From NCBI RefSeq assembly GCF_900105985.1, contig NZ_FNUB01000005.1:186001-250000 (forward strand): 64,000 bases of DNA, written 5' to 3'. The notes under the pieces are model-generated. The model did not search any database, was not told where the DNA came from, and saw nothing but the letters and a program-made list of their open reading frames with translations. Shown in pieces: positions 44,386-53,319 of this stretch. Each line of letters starts with the position of its first letter. The first letter of the stretch is position 1. The translations under genes and the position numbers were made by a program. The stretch comes from Tenacibaculum sp. MAR_2010_89. GTDB lineage: Bacteria > Bacteroidota > Bacteroidia > Flavobacteriales > Flavobacteriaceae.

Positions 44386-44829
44386 CTAGAATGGTAAATC
44401 ATCGTCTTCACTTGAAGCAACTTTAATATTTTCATTATTATTTGCCTGAGGTTGTGTTTGGCTTTGCTGAGGGGAAACCATAGCATTAGGATCTTTCTTA
44501 GTAGACAAGAAAGTCATGTCCTGTACCTGTATCTCAGTAGTATACCTTTTTTGGCCATCAACCTCATACTGACGATTTTTAATACGTCCTTCAATATAAA
44601 CTTTATCTCCTTTTGTTAAATATTTTTCACAAATTTCAGCCAATTTATTACGTACCACTATATTATGCCATTCAGTGTTCGTTATTTTTTCTCCTGTTTG
44701 ACGATTGGTATACGTTTCATTAGTAGCTATAGGAAAACGACCAATTGCATTTCCTCCTTCAAAATAGTGCATTTTTACTTCATCTCCGAGATGCCCAATT
44801 AAAATAGCTTTGTTTACTGTTCCAGCCAT
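44386..44829 (-). CDS. ssb: Single-stranded DNA-binding protein
   Basis: This 147-residue OB-fold protein has NKAILIGHLGDEVKMHYFEG at the start, TEWHNIVVRNKLAEICEKYL and VYIEGRIKNRQYE in the middle, a Gln/Asn-rich linker, and the acidic tip DDDLPF that binds partner repair proteins. It binds single-stranded DNA in replication and repair. A minus-strand TATATTTG (44853-44860) lies 23 bases upstream of its ATG, so it probably has its own promoter. Confidence 0.96.
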   Translation of the reverse strand: MAGTVNKAILIGHLGDEVKMHYFEGGNAIGRFPIATNETYTNRQTGEKITNTEWHNIVVRNKLAEICEKYLTKGDKVYIEGRIKNRQYEVDGQKRYTTEIQVQDMTFLSTKKDPNAMVSPQQSQTQPQANNNENIKVASSEDDDLPF

Positions 44830-44852
44830 AGCTTTATAGTTTTGTGTAAAAT

Positions 44853-44860
44853 CAAATATA
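44853..44860 (-). promoter_or_regulatory. -7 promoter box upstream of ssb
   Basis: The minus strand reads TATATTTG, fitting TAnnTTTG, 23 bases before the ssb ATG and just beyond the mutY stop. Confidence 0.55.
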
Positions 44861-44866
44861 CGAAAA

Positions 44867-45916
44867 TTACTTTTCTAACTTTAAAAATTCATTTAAAAAC
44901 TTGTCTATTAAAACAGGTACTGGTTGTTTTTTTATTTCTTTCCAATTTGTAGTTGCTTCCTTTATAAAAGAAGTATTAACAATCCAAAATTGAGTATATA
45001 AATGTTGATGTGATAGTTTATGAATTATTTCTTTTTTATTGAATAGCTTAATAGAGGTCTCTTTTGAAAATAAATTTTTGAAATCATCTAAATCAATTAA
45101 TTCATTAACATCAATATATTTTTCAGTTTCAATTAAAGGAAACTGATATAATCCTTCCCAAATACCTTTTCCTTTTCTTTCTTCTAAAATTGTTTCATTA
45201 GTATCTGTTACAACCACTAAATAATTAAAAAATCTCTTTTTAACTTTTAGCTTCTTTTCCTTTTTTGGCAATTCTTTTACCAAATCTGAATTGAAAGCAA
45301 TGCAACTTTCTGAAAACATACAACTATCACATAAGGGGTTTTGTGGCTTACAATGTAATGCTCCAAAATCCATAATGGCTTGATTGTAATTTCCGGGGTT
45401 TTTAACGTCAATCAAACTTTGAGCTAATTCTTTAAACTCTTTAATTCCTTTAGTTATATTAATAGGTGTTTGTATTCCAAAATAACGTGACAAAACTCTA
45501 TATACATTCCCATCAACAACAGCAACAGGTTCATTATAACATATAGAAGCGATAGCTGAAGCGGTATAATCGCCCACTCCTTTCAACTTTAACAAAGTTT
45601 TATAATTATCAGGAAACACTCCATTTAATTCATTTGCAATGTGCTTTGCAGTGTAATGTAAATTCCTTGCTCTAGAGTAATAACCTAAACCTTGCCATAG
45701 TTTTAACACCTCATTTTCTTCAGCTTTTGCTAAATCGAAAACTGTTGGAAAAGCCTCTGTAACCCTTAAAAAATAAGGCAATCCTTGCGCAACTCTTGTT
45801 TGCTGTAACATAATTTCGCTTAACCAAATGAAATAAGGATCTTTTGTTTTTCTCCAAGGCAAAGATCTATTATTTTGTAAATACCAGTGTATTAATTCTT
45901 TATGAAAAACCATCAA
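44867..45916 (-). CDS. mutY: A/G-specific adenine DNA glycosylase
   Basis: This 349-residue enzyme removes A opposite 8-oxo-G. It has the catalytic Glu region LQQTRVAQ (about 38-45) and the HhH motif KLKGVGDYTASAIASI followed by catalytic Asp in VVDGNVYRVLSRY (about 108-142). The 4Fe-4S cluster ligands are CKPQNPLCDSCMFSESC. The C-terminal NUDIX-like domain recognises 8-oxo-G. It faces the HU gene with 130 bases between starts. Confidence 0.96.
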   Translation of the reverse strand: MMVFHKELIHWYLQNNRSLPWRKTKDPYFIWLSEIMLQQTRVAQGLPYFLRVTEAFPTVFDLAKAEENEVLKLWQGLGYYSRARNLHYTAKHIANELNGVFPDNYKTLLKLKGVGDYTASAIASICYNEPVAVVDGNVYRVLSRYFGIQTPINITKGIKEFKELAQSLIDVKNPGNYNQAIMDFGALHCKPQNPLCDSCMFSESCIAFNSDLVKELPKKEKKLKVKKRFFNYLVVVTDTNETILEERKGKGIWEGLYQFPLIETEKYIDVNELIDLDDFKNLFSKETSIKLFNKKEIIHKLSHQHLYTQFWIVNTSFIKEATTNWKEIKKQPVPVLIDKFLNEFLKLEK

Positions 45917-45996
45917 ATAAAATTAGTTCTACAAAACTACTGTATTTAGTTTGTTTTTTTTTAAGTTTAATTTTTTTCGGAATAGATTAATTATCA

Positions 45997-46004
45997 TATA
46001 TTTG
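45997..46004 (+). promoter_or_regulatory. -7 promoter box upstream of HU gene
   Basis: TATATTTG followed by C matches TAnnTTTG(C), 42 bases before the ATG at 46047. Confidence 0.55.
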
Positions 46005-46046
46005 CATCCTCAATTTTTAAAGAAAACAAATCAAAATATATTTACA

Positions 46047-46337
46047 ATGACAAAAGCAGATATCGTATCTAAAATTTCAGATAAGAGTGGAATTGAAAAA
46101 GCAGATGTATTAGCAACTGTTGAAGCATTCATGGAAGAGGTAAAAGAAGCATTAGAGAATGGCGATAATGTTTATTTAAGAGGTTTTGGAAGCTTTATTA
46201 TTAAGCAAAGAGCAGAAAAAACTGGTAGAAACATTTCAAAGAACACAACTATTAAAATACCAGCTCATAACATCCCTGCATTTAAACCTTCAAAAGTTTT
46301 TACTGAAGGAGTTAAAGCTAAAGTAGCTGTAAAGTAA
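46047..46337 (+). CDS. HU/IHF family DNA-binding protein
   Basis: This 96-residue nucleoid protein starts at the ATG at 46047 (MTKADIVSKISDKSGI). A TTG further upstream at 45951 in the same frame lies before the promoter box and is not used. It has the HU beta-arm region NVYLRGFGSFIIKQRAEKTG (about 43-62) and NTTIKIPAHNIPAFKPSK. HU bends and packs DNA. It is the middle member of a conserved flavobacterial mutY-HU-small basic protein-RNase G block. Confidence 0.95.
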   Translation: MTKADIVSKISDKSGIEKADVLATVEAFMEEVKEALENGDNVYLRGFGSFIIKQRAEKTGRNISKNTTIKIPAHNIPAFKPSKVFTEGVKAKVAVK

Positions 46338-46401
46338 TTTTGTAAATAAAAGTATTAACCGAAAACCAAGTATCATTGGTTTTTATAAAACATTATTAAT
46401 T

Positions 46402-46491
46402 ATGCCAAGTGGTAAAAAAAGAAAGAGAGCTAAGATCTCTACACACAAAAGAAAGAAAAGAGCAAGAGCAAATCGTCATAAGAAAAAGTAA
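46402..46491 (+). CDS. Tiny basic protein (29 aa), ribosome-associated-like
   Basis: The 29-residue protein is extremely basic, begins MPSGKKRKRAKISTHKRKK and ends RANRHKKK. Proteins of this kind are recalled as conserved in Bacteroidota at this position, between HU and RNase G. A function on the ribosome is suggested by the composition (a Bacteroidota-specific ribosomal protein, bL38, has been reported, but whether it is this one is not known here). It is too short for standard ORF calls. Its stop codon lies within the stem of a terminator hairpin. Confidence 0.8.
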   Translation: MPSGKKRKRAKISTHKRKKRARANRHKKK

Positions 46492-46509
46492 GCTATCGCT
46501 TACTTTTTC
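46483..46509 (+). terminator. Rho-independent terminator overlapping the stop of the tiny basic protein
   Basis: The perfect 11-bp stem AAAAAGTAAGC / GCTTACTTTTT with loop TATC starts inside the last codons of the small gene. Confidence 0.8.
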
Positions 46510-46643
46510 TTCGTTTGCTAAATAGCTTACAAAAGTTCATTGACATTAAGGTTTAAACACCTTAAAACGGTATTAAAAATACCTGTTTACAAATTTTAAT
46601 CCGTCTTCGTATAAAATTACGTTGGCACAAAAACTACATTCAG

Positions 46644-48194
46644 ATGAAAACAGAATTAATAATTCGTTCAAATTCTTCTGATATTGATTTTGCCTTACTA
46701 AGAGATGGTAAACTTATTGAATTAAATAAAGAAACAAGCGACAATAAATTTTCAGTTGGAGATATTTTTCTAGCAAAAATTGGAAAAGTAATGACTGGTT
46801 TAAACGCCGCTTTTGTAAACGTTGGATATCCTAAAGATGGTTTTTTACATTATCATGATTTAGGGCCACAAGTACAATCTTTAAATAAATTCATTAAGAA
46901 GGTAAGCACAGGTAAATATAAAGAATTCACTTTAAAAAACTTTCGTTCTGAAGATGATATCAATAAAGACGGAAGCATTAATGATGTACTAAAATCAGGT
47001 CAAAATTTATTAGTACAAATTGTAAAAGAACCCATTTCTACCAAAGGTCCTCGAATTAGTTCAGAGTTATCTATTGCTGGTAGATATTTAGTATTAGTTC
47101 CTTTTTCTAATAGAATTTCAGTTTCACAAAAAATAGCTGATACCAAAGAAAAAGAACGTTTAAAAAGATTAGCAAAAAGTATCAAGCCAAAAGGGTTTGG
47201 ACTTATTTTACGTACTGTTGCTGAAGGTAAAAAAGTAGCAGAACTAGATAAAGATTTACAAAACTCTCTTGAACGTTGGAAAACAACTTGCAAACACATT
47301 GCAAACACAAATACTCCAACTAAAATATTAAGTGAGTTAAACAGAGCATCTTCTATTTTAAGAGATGTAATGAATGATTCTTTTACAAACATAGTAACCA
47401 ACGATGAAGCCTTAAAGGTTGAAATTAAAGAATACCTACAGGAAATTTATCCTGAAAAAGAAAAAATTGTGAAACTACACAAATCACAGATGCCTATTTT
47501 TGAGAAATACGGTATTGAAAGACAAATTAAAACATCGTTTGGAAAAACAGTTTCGATGAGCAAAGGTGCTTATTTAGTTATTGAACATACAGAAGCTTTA
47601 CATGTTATTGATGTAAATAGTGGAAATCGTTCAAACAAAGCATTAAGTCAAGAAGAAACCGCTTTAGAAGTCAATTTAATAGCTGCCACTGAAATCGCTA
47701 GACAATTACAGTTAAGGGATATGGGTGGTATAATTGTTGTTGACTTTATTGATATGAAAAGTGCTGAAAACAGACAAAAACTATTTCAGCATTTAAAAGA
47801 AGCGATGGCTTTAGATCGTACAAAGCATAAAATATTACCTCCAAGTAAATTTGGATTAGTACAAATTACAAGACAACGTGTAAGACCTGAATTACACATA
47901 AAAACAAGAGAACCAAATCCTAATAAAAATGGAGAAGTTGAAGCTCCAATAGTTTTATTAGATAAAATTGAAGCAGAATTAGAGCGTTTAATTAACAGCG
48001 AAAAAAACTATACTGACATTACTTTAAATGTACATCCTTTTATTGCTGGTTATTTAACTAAAGGTCTAAATTCTATTCGTTTTAAATGGTTTTTAAAATA
48101 CAAAAAGTGGATTAAAATATTACCTAGAGATGCCTACCAATACTTACATTATAAGTTTTTTTATAAAAAAACTAAAAATAATAATGCTAAGTAA
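46644..48194 (+). CDS. rng: Ribonuclease E/G family endoribonuclease
   Basis: This 516-residue RNase G-type enzyme has an S1-like RNA-binding domain (GDIFLAKIGKVMTGLNAAFV, about 43-62) and the catalytic region LHVIDVNSGNRSN (about 325-337) and GGIIVVDFIDMK (about 362-373), whose Asp residues bind Mg. It cleaves single-stranded RNA in rRNA maturation and mRNA decay. It lacks the long C-terminal scaffold of RNase E. The leader contains a small hairpin (GGTATT-AAA-AATACC, 46569-46583). Confidence 0.94.
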   Translation: MKTELIIRSNSSDIDFALLRDGKLIELNKETSDNKFSVGDIFLAKIGKVMTGLNAAFVNVGYPKDGFLHYHDLGPQVQSLNKFIKKVSTGKYKEFTLKNFRSEDDINKDGSINDVLKSGQNLLVQIVKEPISTKGPRISSELSIAGRYLVLVPFSNRISVSQKIADTKEKERLKRLAKSIKPKGFGLILRTVAEGKKVAELDKDLQNSLERWKTTCKHIANTNTPTKILSELNRASSILRDVMNDSFTNIVTNDEALKVEIKEYLQEIYPEKEKIVKLHKSQMPIFEKYGIERQIKTSFGKTVSMSKGAYLVIEHTEALHVIDVNSGNRSNKALSQEETALEVNLIAATEIARQLQLRDMGGIIVVDFIDMKSAENRQKLFQHLKEAMALDRTKHKILPPSKFGLVQITRQRVRPELHIKTREPNPNKNGEVEAPIVLLDKIEAELERLINSEKNYTDITLNVHPFIAGYLTKGLNSIRFKWFLKYKKWIKILPRDAYQYLHYKFFYKKTKNNNAK

Positions 48195-48215
48195 GGTTTA
48201 ATCTTATTATGAAAT

Positions 48216-48251
48216 AAAAAGCCCTTTCAATTACTTGAAAGGGCTTTTTTT
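48216..48251 (+). terminator. Rho-independent terminator after rng
   Basis: A perfect stem of about 15 bp (AAAAAGCCCTTTCAA / TTGAAAGGGCTTTTT) with a 4-base loop. Confidence 0.92.
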
Positions 48252-48307
48252 GTACTTAAAAACCACATATTTCATTCTGAAATGAAGTATGTTTTTGGTT
48301 TTAAAAA

Positions 48308-48315
48308 TACTTTTG
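48308..48315 (+). promoter_or_regulatory. -7 promoter box upstream of dinB-like gene
   Basis: TACTTTTG fits TAnnTTTG and ends 16 bases before the ATG at 48332. Confidence 0.5.
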
Positions 48316-48331
48316 TAAAAAACTTAAAACC

Positions 48332-48802
48332 ATGAATTCAAAAAAAATTATTCTATTAAATTTTAAAGAAACCAGAAGACGCAGTATTAACTTGTGGAAT
48401 GGAATTCCATTAGAATATTTAAATTGGAAACCAGATCAAAAAGCATTTACTTGTATAGAAATGGTTCGTCATGTGTTAGAAGCTGAACATTTATTTCACA
48501 CAGTTATAAATAATAGAGGTAATTTAGGCACTTATATTTCTCCCTGGAAAAATTTAGAATATATCAATGTAACTCATGAATTAAGGTTTGCAGAGAATTA
48601 CAGAAATGATTTTTTTAGTATGATTGAAAATTTAAATGAGTTAGATTTAGAAAAGATTACAATAAATAGAACAGAGGTAAATCAACATAAAAAATTAGGA
48701 GATTATTTAAATAGAATGGTGTATCATGAAGCTGTTCATACAGGTCAACTATTAAGCTATTTAAGAACTTTAGGAGTCAAACGTCCACAAATTTGGGATT
48801 GA
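48332..48802 (+). CDS. DinB family protein
   Basis: This 156-residue four-helix-bundle protein has the metal triad histidines: one in MVRHVLEAEHLF (about 45-56) and two in MVYHEAVHTGQLLSYL (about 127-142). DinB/DUF664 proteins are often thiol-dependent metalloenzymes or stress-linked. The substrate is unknown. The next gene starts 6 bases downstream, so the regulator and this protein form an operon. Confidence 0.88.
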   Translation: MNSKKIILLNFKETRRRSINLWNGIPLEYLNWKPDQKAFTCIEMVRHVLEAEHLFHTVINNRGNLGTYISPWKNLEYINVTHELRFAENYRNDFFSMIENLNELDLEKITINRTEVNQHKKLGDYLNRMVYHEAVHTGQLLSYLRTLGVKRPQIWD

Positions 48803-48808
48803 TAAATT

Positions 48809-49498
48809 ATGGAATATTTAGAGAAGGATTTTAGCGAAATTGCTGCTTTATTAGGTGATAAAGCAAGAGCCAAAATGCTATGGAATTTATTAGATGGAAG
48901 AGCATACACAGCAACTGAATTAGCCAACTGTGCAGATGTATCTTTACAATCTGCTAGTAATCATTTATCAAAATTACTTCTCAATAATATCTTAATTGTA
49001 GAAAAACAAGGCAGACATCGTTATTATAAGTTTAGCACACCAGAAGTTGCTCAAGTTATAGAATCAATGGCTAGTTTATTATCACTAAACACTAATTATA
49101 AAAAAATAAAAAGACCAGCAATAACAGCATTTACATATGCTAGAACCTGTTACAAACATTTAGCTGGTGAAGTAGGTGTTAAAATTACCAATGCTTTACT
49201 TGAACAAAACATAATTAAACCTTCAGAAAAAAAATATCTAATAACTAGTTATGGAGAAAACTGGTTTTTAAAACTTGGTATCCAAATAGAAATTACTAAA
49301 AATACAAAAAGATCATTTGCACATCAGTGTTTAGATTGGAGTGAGCGTAAACATCACTTAGCTGGTGCTTTAGGAGATGCTTTATTAATAAAAATGTTAG
49401 AGAAAGATTGGTTTAGAAAAAATAAAAATACTAGGAAACTTATTTTAACAACTCATGGAAAACAAGAAATTAAGGAGCTTTTAAATATTGATTTATAA
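48809..49498 (+). CDS. ArsR-type winged-helix transcriptional regulator
   Basis: This 229-residue protein has an N-terminal ArsR-like winged helix (AALLGDKARAKMLWNLLDGR, then ATELANCADVSLQSASNHLSKLL, about 12-56, and KQGRHRYYKFST for the wing). The C-terminal half is of unknown function and has a CLDWSERKHHLAGALGDALL stretch. It is likely to regulate the operon it shares with the DinB protein. Confidence 0.88.
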   Translation: MEYLEKDFSEIAALLGDKARAKMLWNLLDGRAYTATELANCADVSLQSASNHLSKLLLNNILIVEKQGRHRYYKFSTPEVAQVIESMASLLSLNTNYKKIKRPAITAFTYARTCYKHLAGEVGVKITNALLEQNIIKPSEKKYLITSYGENWFLKLGIQIEITKNTKRSFAHQCLDWSERKHHLAGALGDALLIKMLEKDWFRKNKNTRKLILTTHGKQEIKELLNIDL

Positions 49499-49565
49499 TA
49501 ATCTTCAATTATTAATAAACATACTGTTTAACTAATATCATACTATTACTATAATATTAAAACCC

Positions 49566-49573
49566 TACATTTG
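49566..49573 (+). promoter_or_regulatory. -7 promoter box upstream of DUF2339 gene
   Basis: TACATTTG fits TAnnTTTG, 22 bases before the ATG at 49596. Confidence 0.5.
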
Positions 49574-49595
49574 ACTTAAAATAAAAAAAAGTTTT

Positions 49596-52076
49596 ATGAT
49601 TGGAGGCTTATTAGTTATACTTCTTTGCTTGTATTTTATTAACAAAAACATCAATACAAAATTTGAAAAATTAGAAGATACAATTGTGAACCTTAATAAG
49701 AGAATAAGGTACTTACAACAAAAAACAACTTCGCAAGAACAAAAAACTAATAGTATCAAAAAGGATCCAGTTATAAAAAAACCAGATTCTATTATTGAAA
49801 AACCTATAGTTAACAAACCTATAGATGACATTTCTAAAAAAACTACAGTTACTGAAACAATTCCTGATAAATCTTCTTCAGTTTTAAAACTAAAACCAAC
49901 AAAGAAGGAGGTTATTGAATCAATATCAAAAGTAGTTTCAGAAAAAACAAAAACTGAACCTAAAAAACCTTGGTTTGAAACATTTAAAGAGAAAAATCCA
50001 GATTTAGAAAAGTTTATTGGAGAAAACTTAATTAATAAAATTGGTATTCTAATTTTAGTGTTAGGTATTAGCTTCTTTGTAAAATATGCTATTGATAAAG
50101 ATTGGATAAATGAACCTGCTAGAGTTGGTATTGGTATTTTATGTGGTTCACTTGTTATGGCAATAGCCCATAAACTAAAGAAAAACTATGTCGCTTTTAG
50201 TTCTGTTTTAGTAGCGGGTGCTATTAGTATTTTTTATTTTACTATCTATATTGCCTTTCACGAATATCAATTATTTAGTCAAACAATTGCTTTTAGTATT
50301 ATGGCAATTATAACAGCTTTCAGCACACTTGTTTCTGTTACATATGATCGTCAAGAGCTAGCAGTTTTATCATTAATAGGTGGTTTTGCAACACCTTTTA
50401 TGGTTAGTACTGGAGAAGGAAACTATGTTGTGTTATTCACTTATATAGCTATTTTGAACATAGGTGTTTTAGGTGTTTCCTATTTTAAAAAATGGAGAAT
50501 AGCCACCATTCTAGCTTTTATTTTCACCATATTATTGTATACTGGATGGTTAGGTTCAAAAATAAATGATCCTTCTTTTTCACATAAAGGAGCTTTACTT
50601 TTTGCTACTCTTTATTATTTTATATTTAGCATTACCATAGTTTTAAACAACCTTAAAAATAAAGGTGTTTTTTCAACTATTGAGTATTTTATATTTGTTG
50701 CAAATACGTTCATTTTTTTCGGAATTGGGATGGTTATTTTAAAAGATATCAACTCGAATTTCACAGGAATTTTCACCTTATTGTTAGCTATTTACAACTT
50801 GGTATATGCTATCATTTTATTCAAAAAATTCGGATTAGATAAAAATGCGATATATTTATTAATAGGTTTAGCTCTTACATTTGTAACATTAACGATACCT
50901 ATTCAATTCGAAGGAAACCAAATTACTTTATTTTGGGCATTGGAATCTGTATTATTATTTTGGTTATCCCAAAAATCAAAGATTAGTTCTTTTAAATTTG
51001 GCGCTATCATTGTACAAGTTTTAACCATTATTAGTTTACTAATAGATTGGGAAAGGTATTACTCTAGTGAAAGTTTCACTGTAATCTTTAATCCTTTATT
51101 TATTGCTGGGTTTATCGTTAGCGTTTCTTTATTCATAATATATAGGTTATTAAAGAAAGAAAAAGACGTTATAACAAGGTTTTTTACTTTCTCAATTAAG
51201 TTTTATAAAAATGTATTAGTATTAGCAACCGTCATTATAACCTATTTTACCGGTCTTTTAGAAATTAATTATCAAGCGCATCAATTTATAAGTAACCAAG
51301 CATCTGCCATATCATTTCCTGTGATGTATCATTTTGTGTTTGTTTCTCTTATACTTTATATAGCTTCTTTATTTAAAAAGAAAAACATTTCAAAAGGAGC
51401 TTTGATAGTAAGCACTATTTCTATTATTTTATATATCGTAAACTTTTACAAATTACCAAAAACAGAAATTATTAATAACCTTGTTGAAAATACAACTTCT
51501 AATTACGCTTTCTATTTTCACTACATTATTTTAGCTTGTTTATTTTATTTTGGAAATCAATTACTAACAACAACAACTTCTTTATTTACTATAAATACTA
51601 AACAGAACAAATGGCTTCCGTGGTTATTTACTTTTGCAATAGTATATGTATTAAGTAATGAAATAATGGTTCATGGTTTATATCTATCTAATAGTTTAAG
51701 TAGTGATGAAATAACAAATCAATTTTCTGACAGTGAAAATAATTGGTATGAAAAATTTAATTATGCAAAAAAACAAATAAACAATACAGCTACACAAATT
51801 ATAAAAATTGGGTATCCTATTCTTTGGGGTGTGTTCTCTTTCATTTTTCTAATTATCGGTATTAGAAAACAATGGAAAAATTTGAGAATTATAGCATTAT
51901 CATTATTGGGGCTAACAATTTTAAAACTGTTTATTTACGACATTAAAAACGTTTCAGAAACAGGAAAAATAATTGCTTTTATCCTTTTGGGTATTTTAAT
52001 ATTAGTTATCTCTTTTGTGTATCAAAAAATAAAAAAATTAGTAGTAGATGAAAATTCAGAAGATGAAAAAATATAG
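49596..52076 (+). CDS. DUF2339 polytopic membrane protein
   Basis: This 826-residue protein has an N-terminal anchor, a polar Lys/Thr/Pro-rich linker (about 45-130), then more than 20 hydrophobic segments. The conserved block LEKFIGENLINKIGILILVLG (first 20 residues, about 137-157) and the RVGIGILCGSLVM region are typical of DUF2339. The function of this family is unknown. The gene overlaps the next by 29 bases (or 14 with the later start), and the pairing with DUF3999 is conserved. Confidence 0.9.
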   Translation: MIGGLLVILLCLYFINKNINTKFEKLEDTIVNLNKRIRYLQQKTTSQEQKTNSIKKDPVIKKPDSIIEKPIVNKPIDDISKKTTVTETIPDKSSSVLKLKPTKKEVIESISKVVSEKTKTEPKKPWFETFKEKNPDLEKFIGENLINKIGILILVLGISFFVKYAIDKDWINEPARVGIGILCGSLVMAIAHKLKKNYVAFSSVLVAGAISIFYFTIYIAFHEYQLFSQTIAFSIMAIITAFSTLVSVTYDRQELAVLSLIGGFATPFMVSTGEGNYVVLFTYIAILNIGVLGVSYFKKWRIATILAFIFTILLYTGWLGSKINDPSFSHKGALLFATLYYFIFSITIVLNNLKNKGVFSTIEYFIFVANTFIFFGIGMVILKDINSNFTGIFTLLLAIYNLVYAIILFKKFGLDKNAIYLLIGLALTFVTLTIPIQFEGNQITLFWALESVLLFWLSQKSKISSFKFGAIIVQVLTIISLLIDWERYYSSESFTVIFNPLFIAGFIVSVSLFIIYRLLKKEKDVITRFFTFSIKFYKNVLVLATVIITYFTGLLEINYQAHQFISNQASAISFPVMYHFVFVSLILYIASLFKKKNISKGALIVSTISIILYIVNFYKLPKTEIINNLVENTTSNYAFYFHYIILACLFYFGNQLLTTTTSLFTINTKQNKWLPWLFTFAIVYVLSNEIMVHGLYLSNSLSSDEITNQFSDSENNWYEKFNYAKKQINNTATQIIKIGYPILWGVFSFIFLIIGIRKQWKNLRIIALSLLGLTILKLFIYDIKNVSETGKIIAFILLGILILVISFVYQKIKKLVVDENSEDEKI

Positions 52077-53286
52077 TTTTTTTATAACTTGTTTAATAGC
52101 TATAAATAGTTTTAGTCAAAATTATAAAGGAACGTTAGAAAAAACAAACTATAATGGTTTACATACATTAAACCTCAACACAAAAGTACGCTCGGCAAGC
52201 ACTGATAATTTTTCTTCTTTAAGAATTAAAGATGTCAATAATAATGAGGTTCCTTATATTATTGTTTCGTCATCAAATAAAAATTTTACTGTTTTTAACC
52301 CAATCAAAATCACCACGAACAGGGTTGTTAAGGATTCTATTACTAGCATTGAAATAGAAAACAATACTAACACCCCTTTTGAAGAATTAGTATTAGAGAT
52401 CGTAAATACTAAAATCACTAAAACATATAGTGTTTTAGGAAGTAATGATTCTAAAAAATGGTATGGTTTAGTTTCAAATAAAACCTTATCAAATATAAAC
52501 TCATCAAATAACACATCGGTAAAAAAAACTATTCAATTTCCTTTAAATAACTATACGTTTTTAAAAGTTATTTTTAGTGATAAAAACTCATTACCTATAA
52601 ATGTTATTGGTGCAGGAGTTTATAAAAACAAGTTTTTTAAAACCTCTTCAACTAAACTAGAAAACTATAAAAAAGAAACAGTTTTTCTAAAAGAAAAAAA
52701 AGTAACTCGTATTAAATTTTCAGCAGAAGAATCTCATAAAATAAATACTATTTCCTTTAAAATTAACACTGAATATTTTCTGAGAAAGGCAAAAGTATTT
52801 GTACAAAGAATACATAAAGTAAAAAAAAGAGAAGAAATATATACCAAAATACTTTCTACTTTTGAGTTAAATGCCAAAAACGAAAACACATTTACTATTA
52901 CAAATTTAAATGAAAAAGAGTTCTTTATTGAAATTGAAAATGACGATAATCCACCGTTAGACATCGAGCATATTCAATTATTACAAAAGCCAAAGTACCT
53001 TATTTCTAATTTAAAAAAGGATGGAATTTACACTCTAATAATAGATACCACTCTAACTAAACCTAAATACGATTTAGGAAACTTTATTTCTGAAAACACT
53101 AAAGTAATTAGAGAAATAGCTGTAGCAGATTTTTCAATTATTACAAAAACAACAAAACCTAGTAAAGCCAAAAGCTTTTGGCAAACTACTATTTTTATGT
53201 GGATTTGTATTGTTATTGGTGGTATATTGGTAGTTTATTTTGCTTTAGGGTTGTTAAAAGATGTAAATACTCAGGAGACAAAATAG
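52063..53286 (+). CDS. DUF3999-like secreted or membrane-anchored protein, partner of DUF2339
   Basis: About 407 residues from the ATG at 52063 (MKKYSFFITCLIAINSFSQN, a signal peptide). An earlier in-frame ATG lies at 52048, giving 412 residues. The protein is beta-rich, with one C-terminal membrane helix (TTIFMWICIVIGGILVVYFA). DUF3999 proteins usually accompany DUF2339, as here, and the overlap with the previous gene suggests coupled translation. The function is unknown. Confidence 0.8.
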   Translation: MKKYSFFITCLIAINSFSQNYKGTLEKTNYNGLHTLNLNTKVRSASTDNFSSLRIKDVNNNEVPYIIVSSSNKNFTVFNPIKITTNRVVKDSITSIEIENNTNTPFEELVLEIVNTKITKTYSVLGSNDSKKWYGLVSNKTLSNINSSNNTSVKKTIQFPLNNYTFLKVIFSDKNSLPINVIGAGVYKNKFFKTSSTKLENYKKETVFLKEKKVTRIKFSAEESHKINTISFKINTEYFLRKAKVFVQRIHKVKKREEIYTKILSTFELNAKNENTFTITNLNEKEFFIEIENDDNPPLDIEHIQLLQKPKYLISNLKKDGIYTLIIDTTLTKPKYDLGNFISENTKVIREIAVADFSIITKTTKPSKAKSFWQTTIFMWICIVIGGILVVYFALGLLKDVNTQETK

Positions 53287-53319
53287 ATTTTAATTTTACT
53301 AGAAAAGAATTATTAAAAA

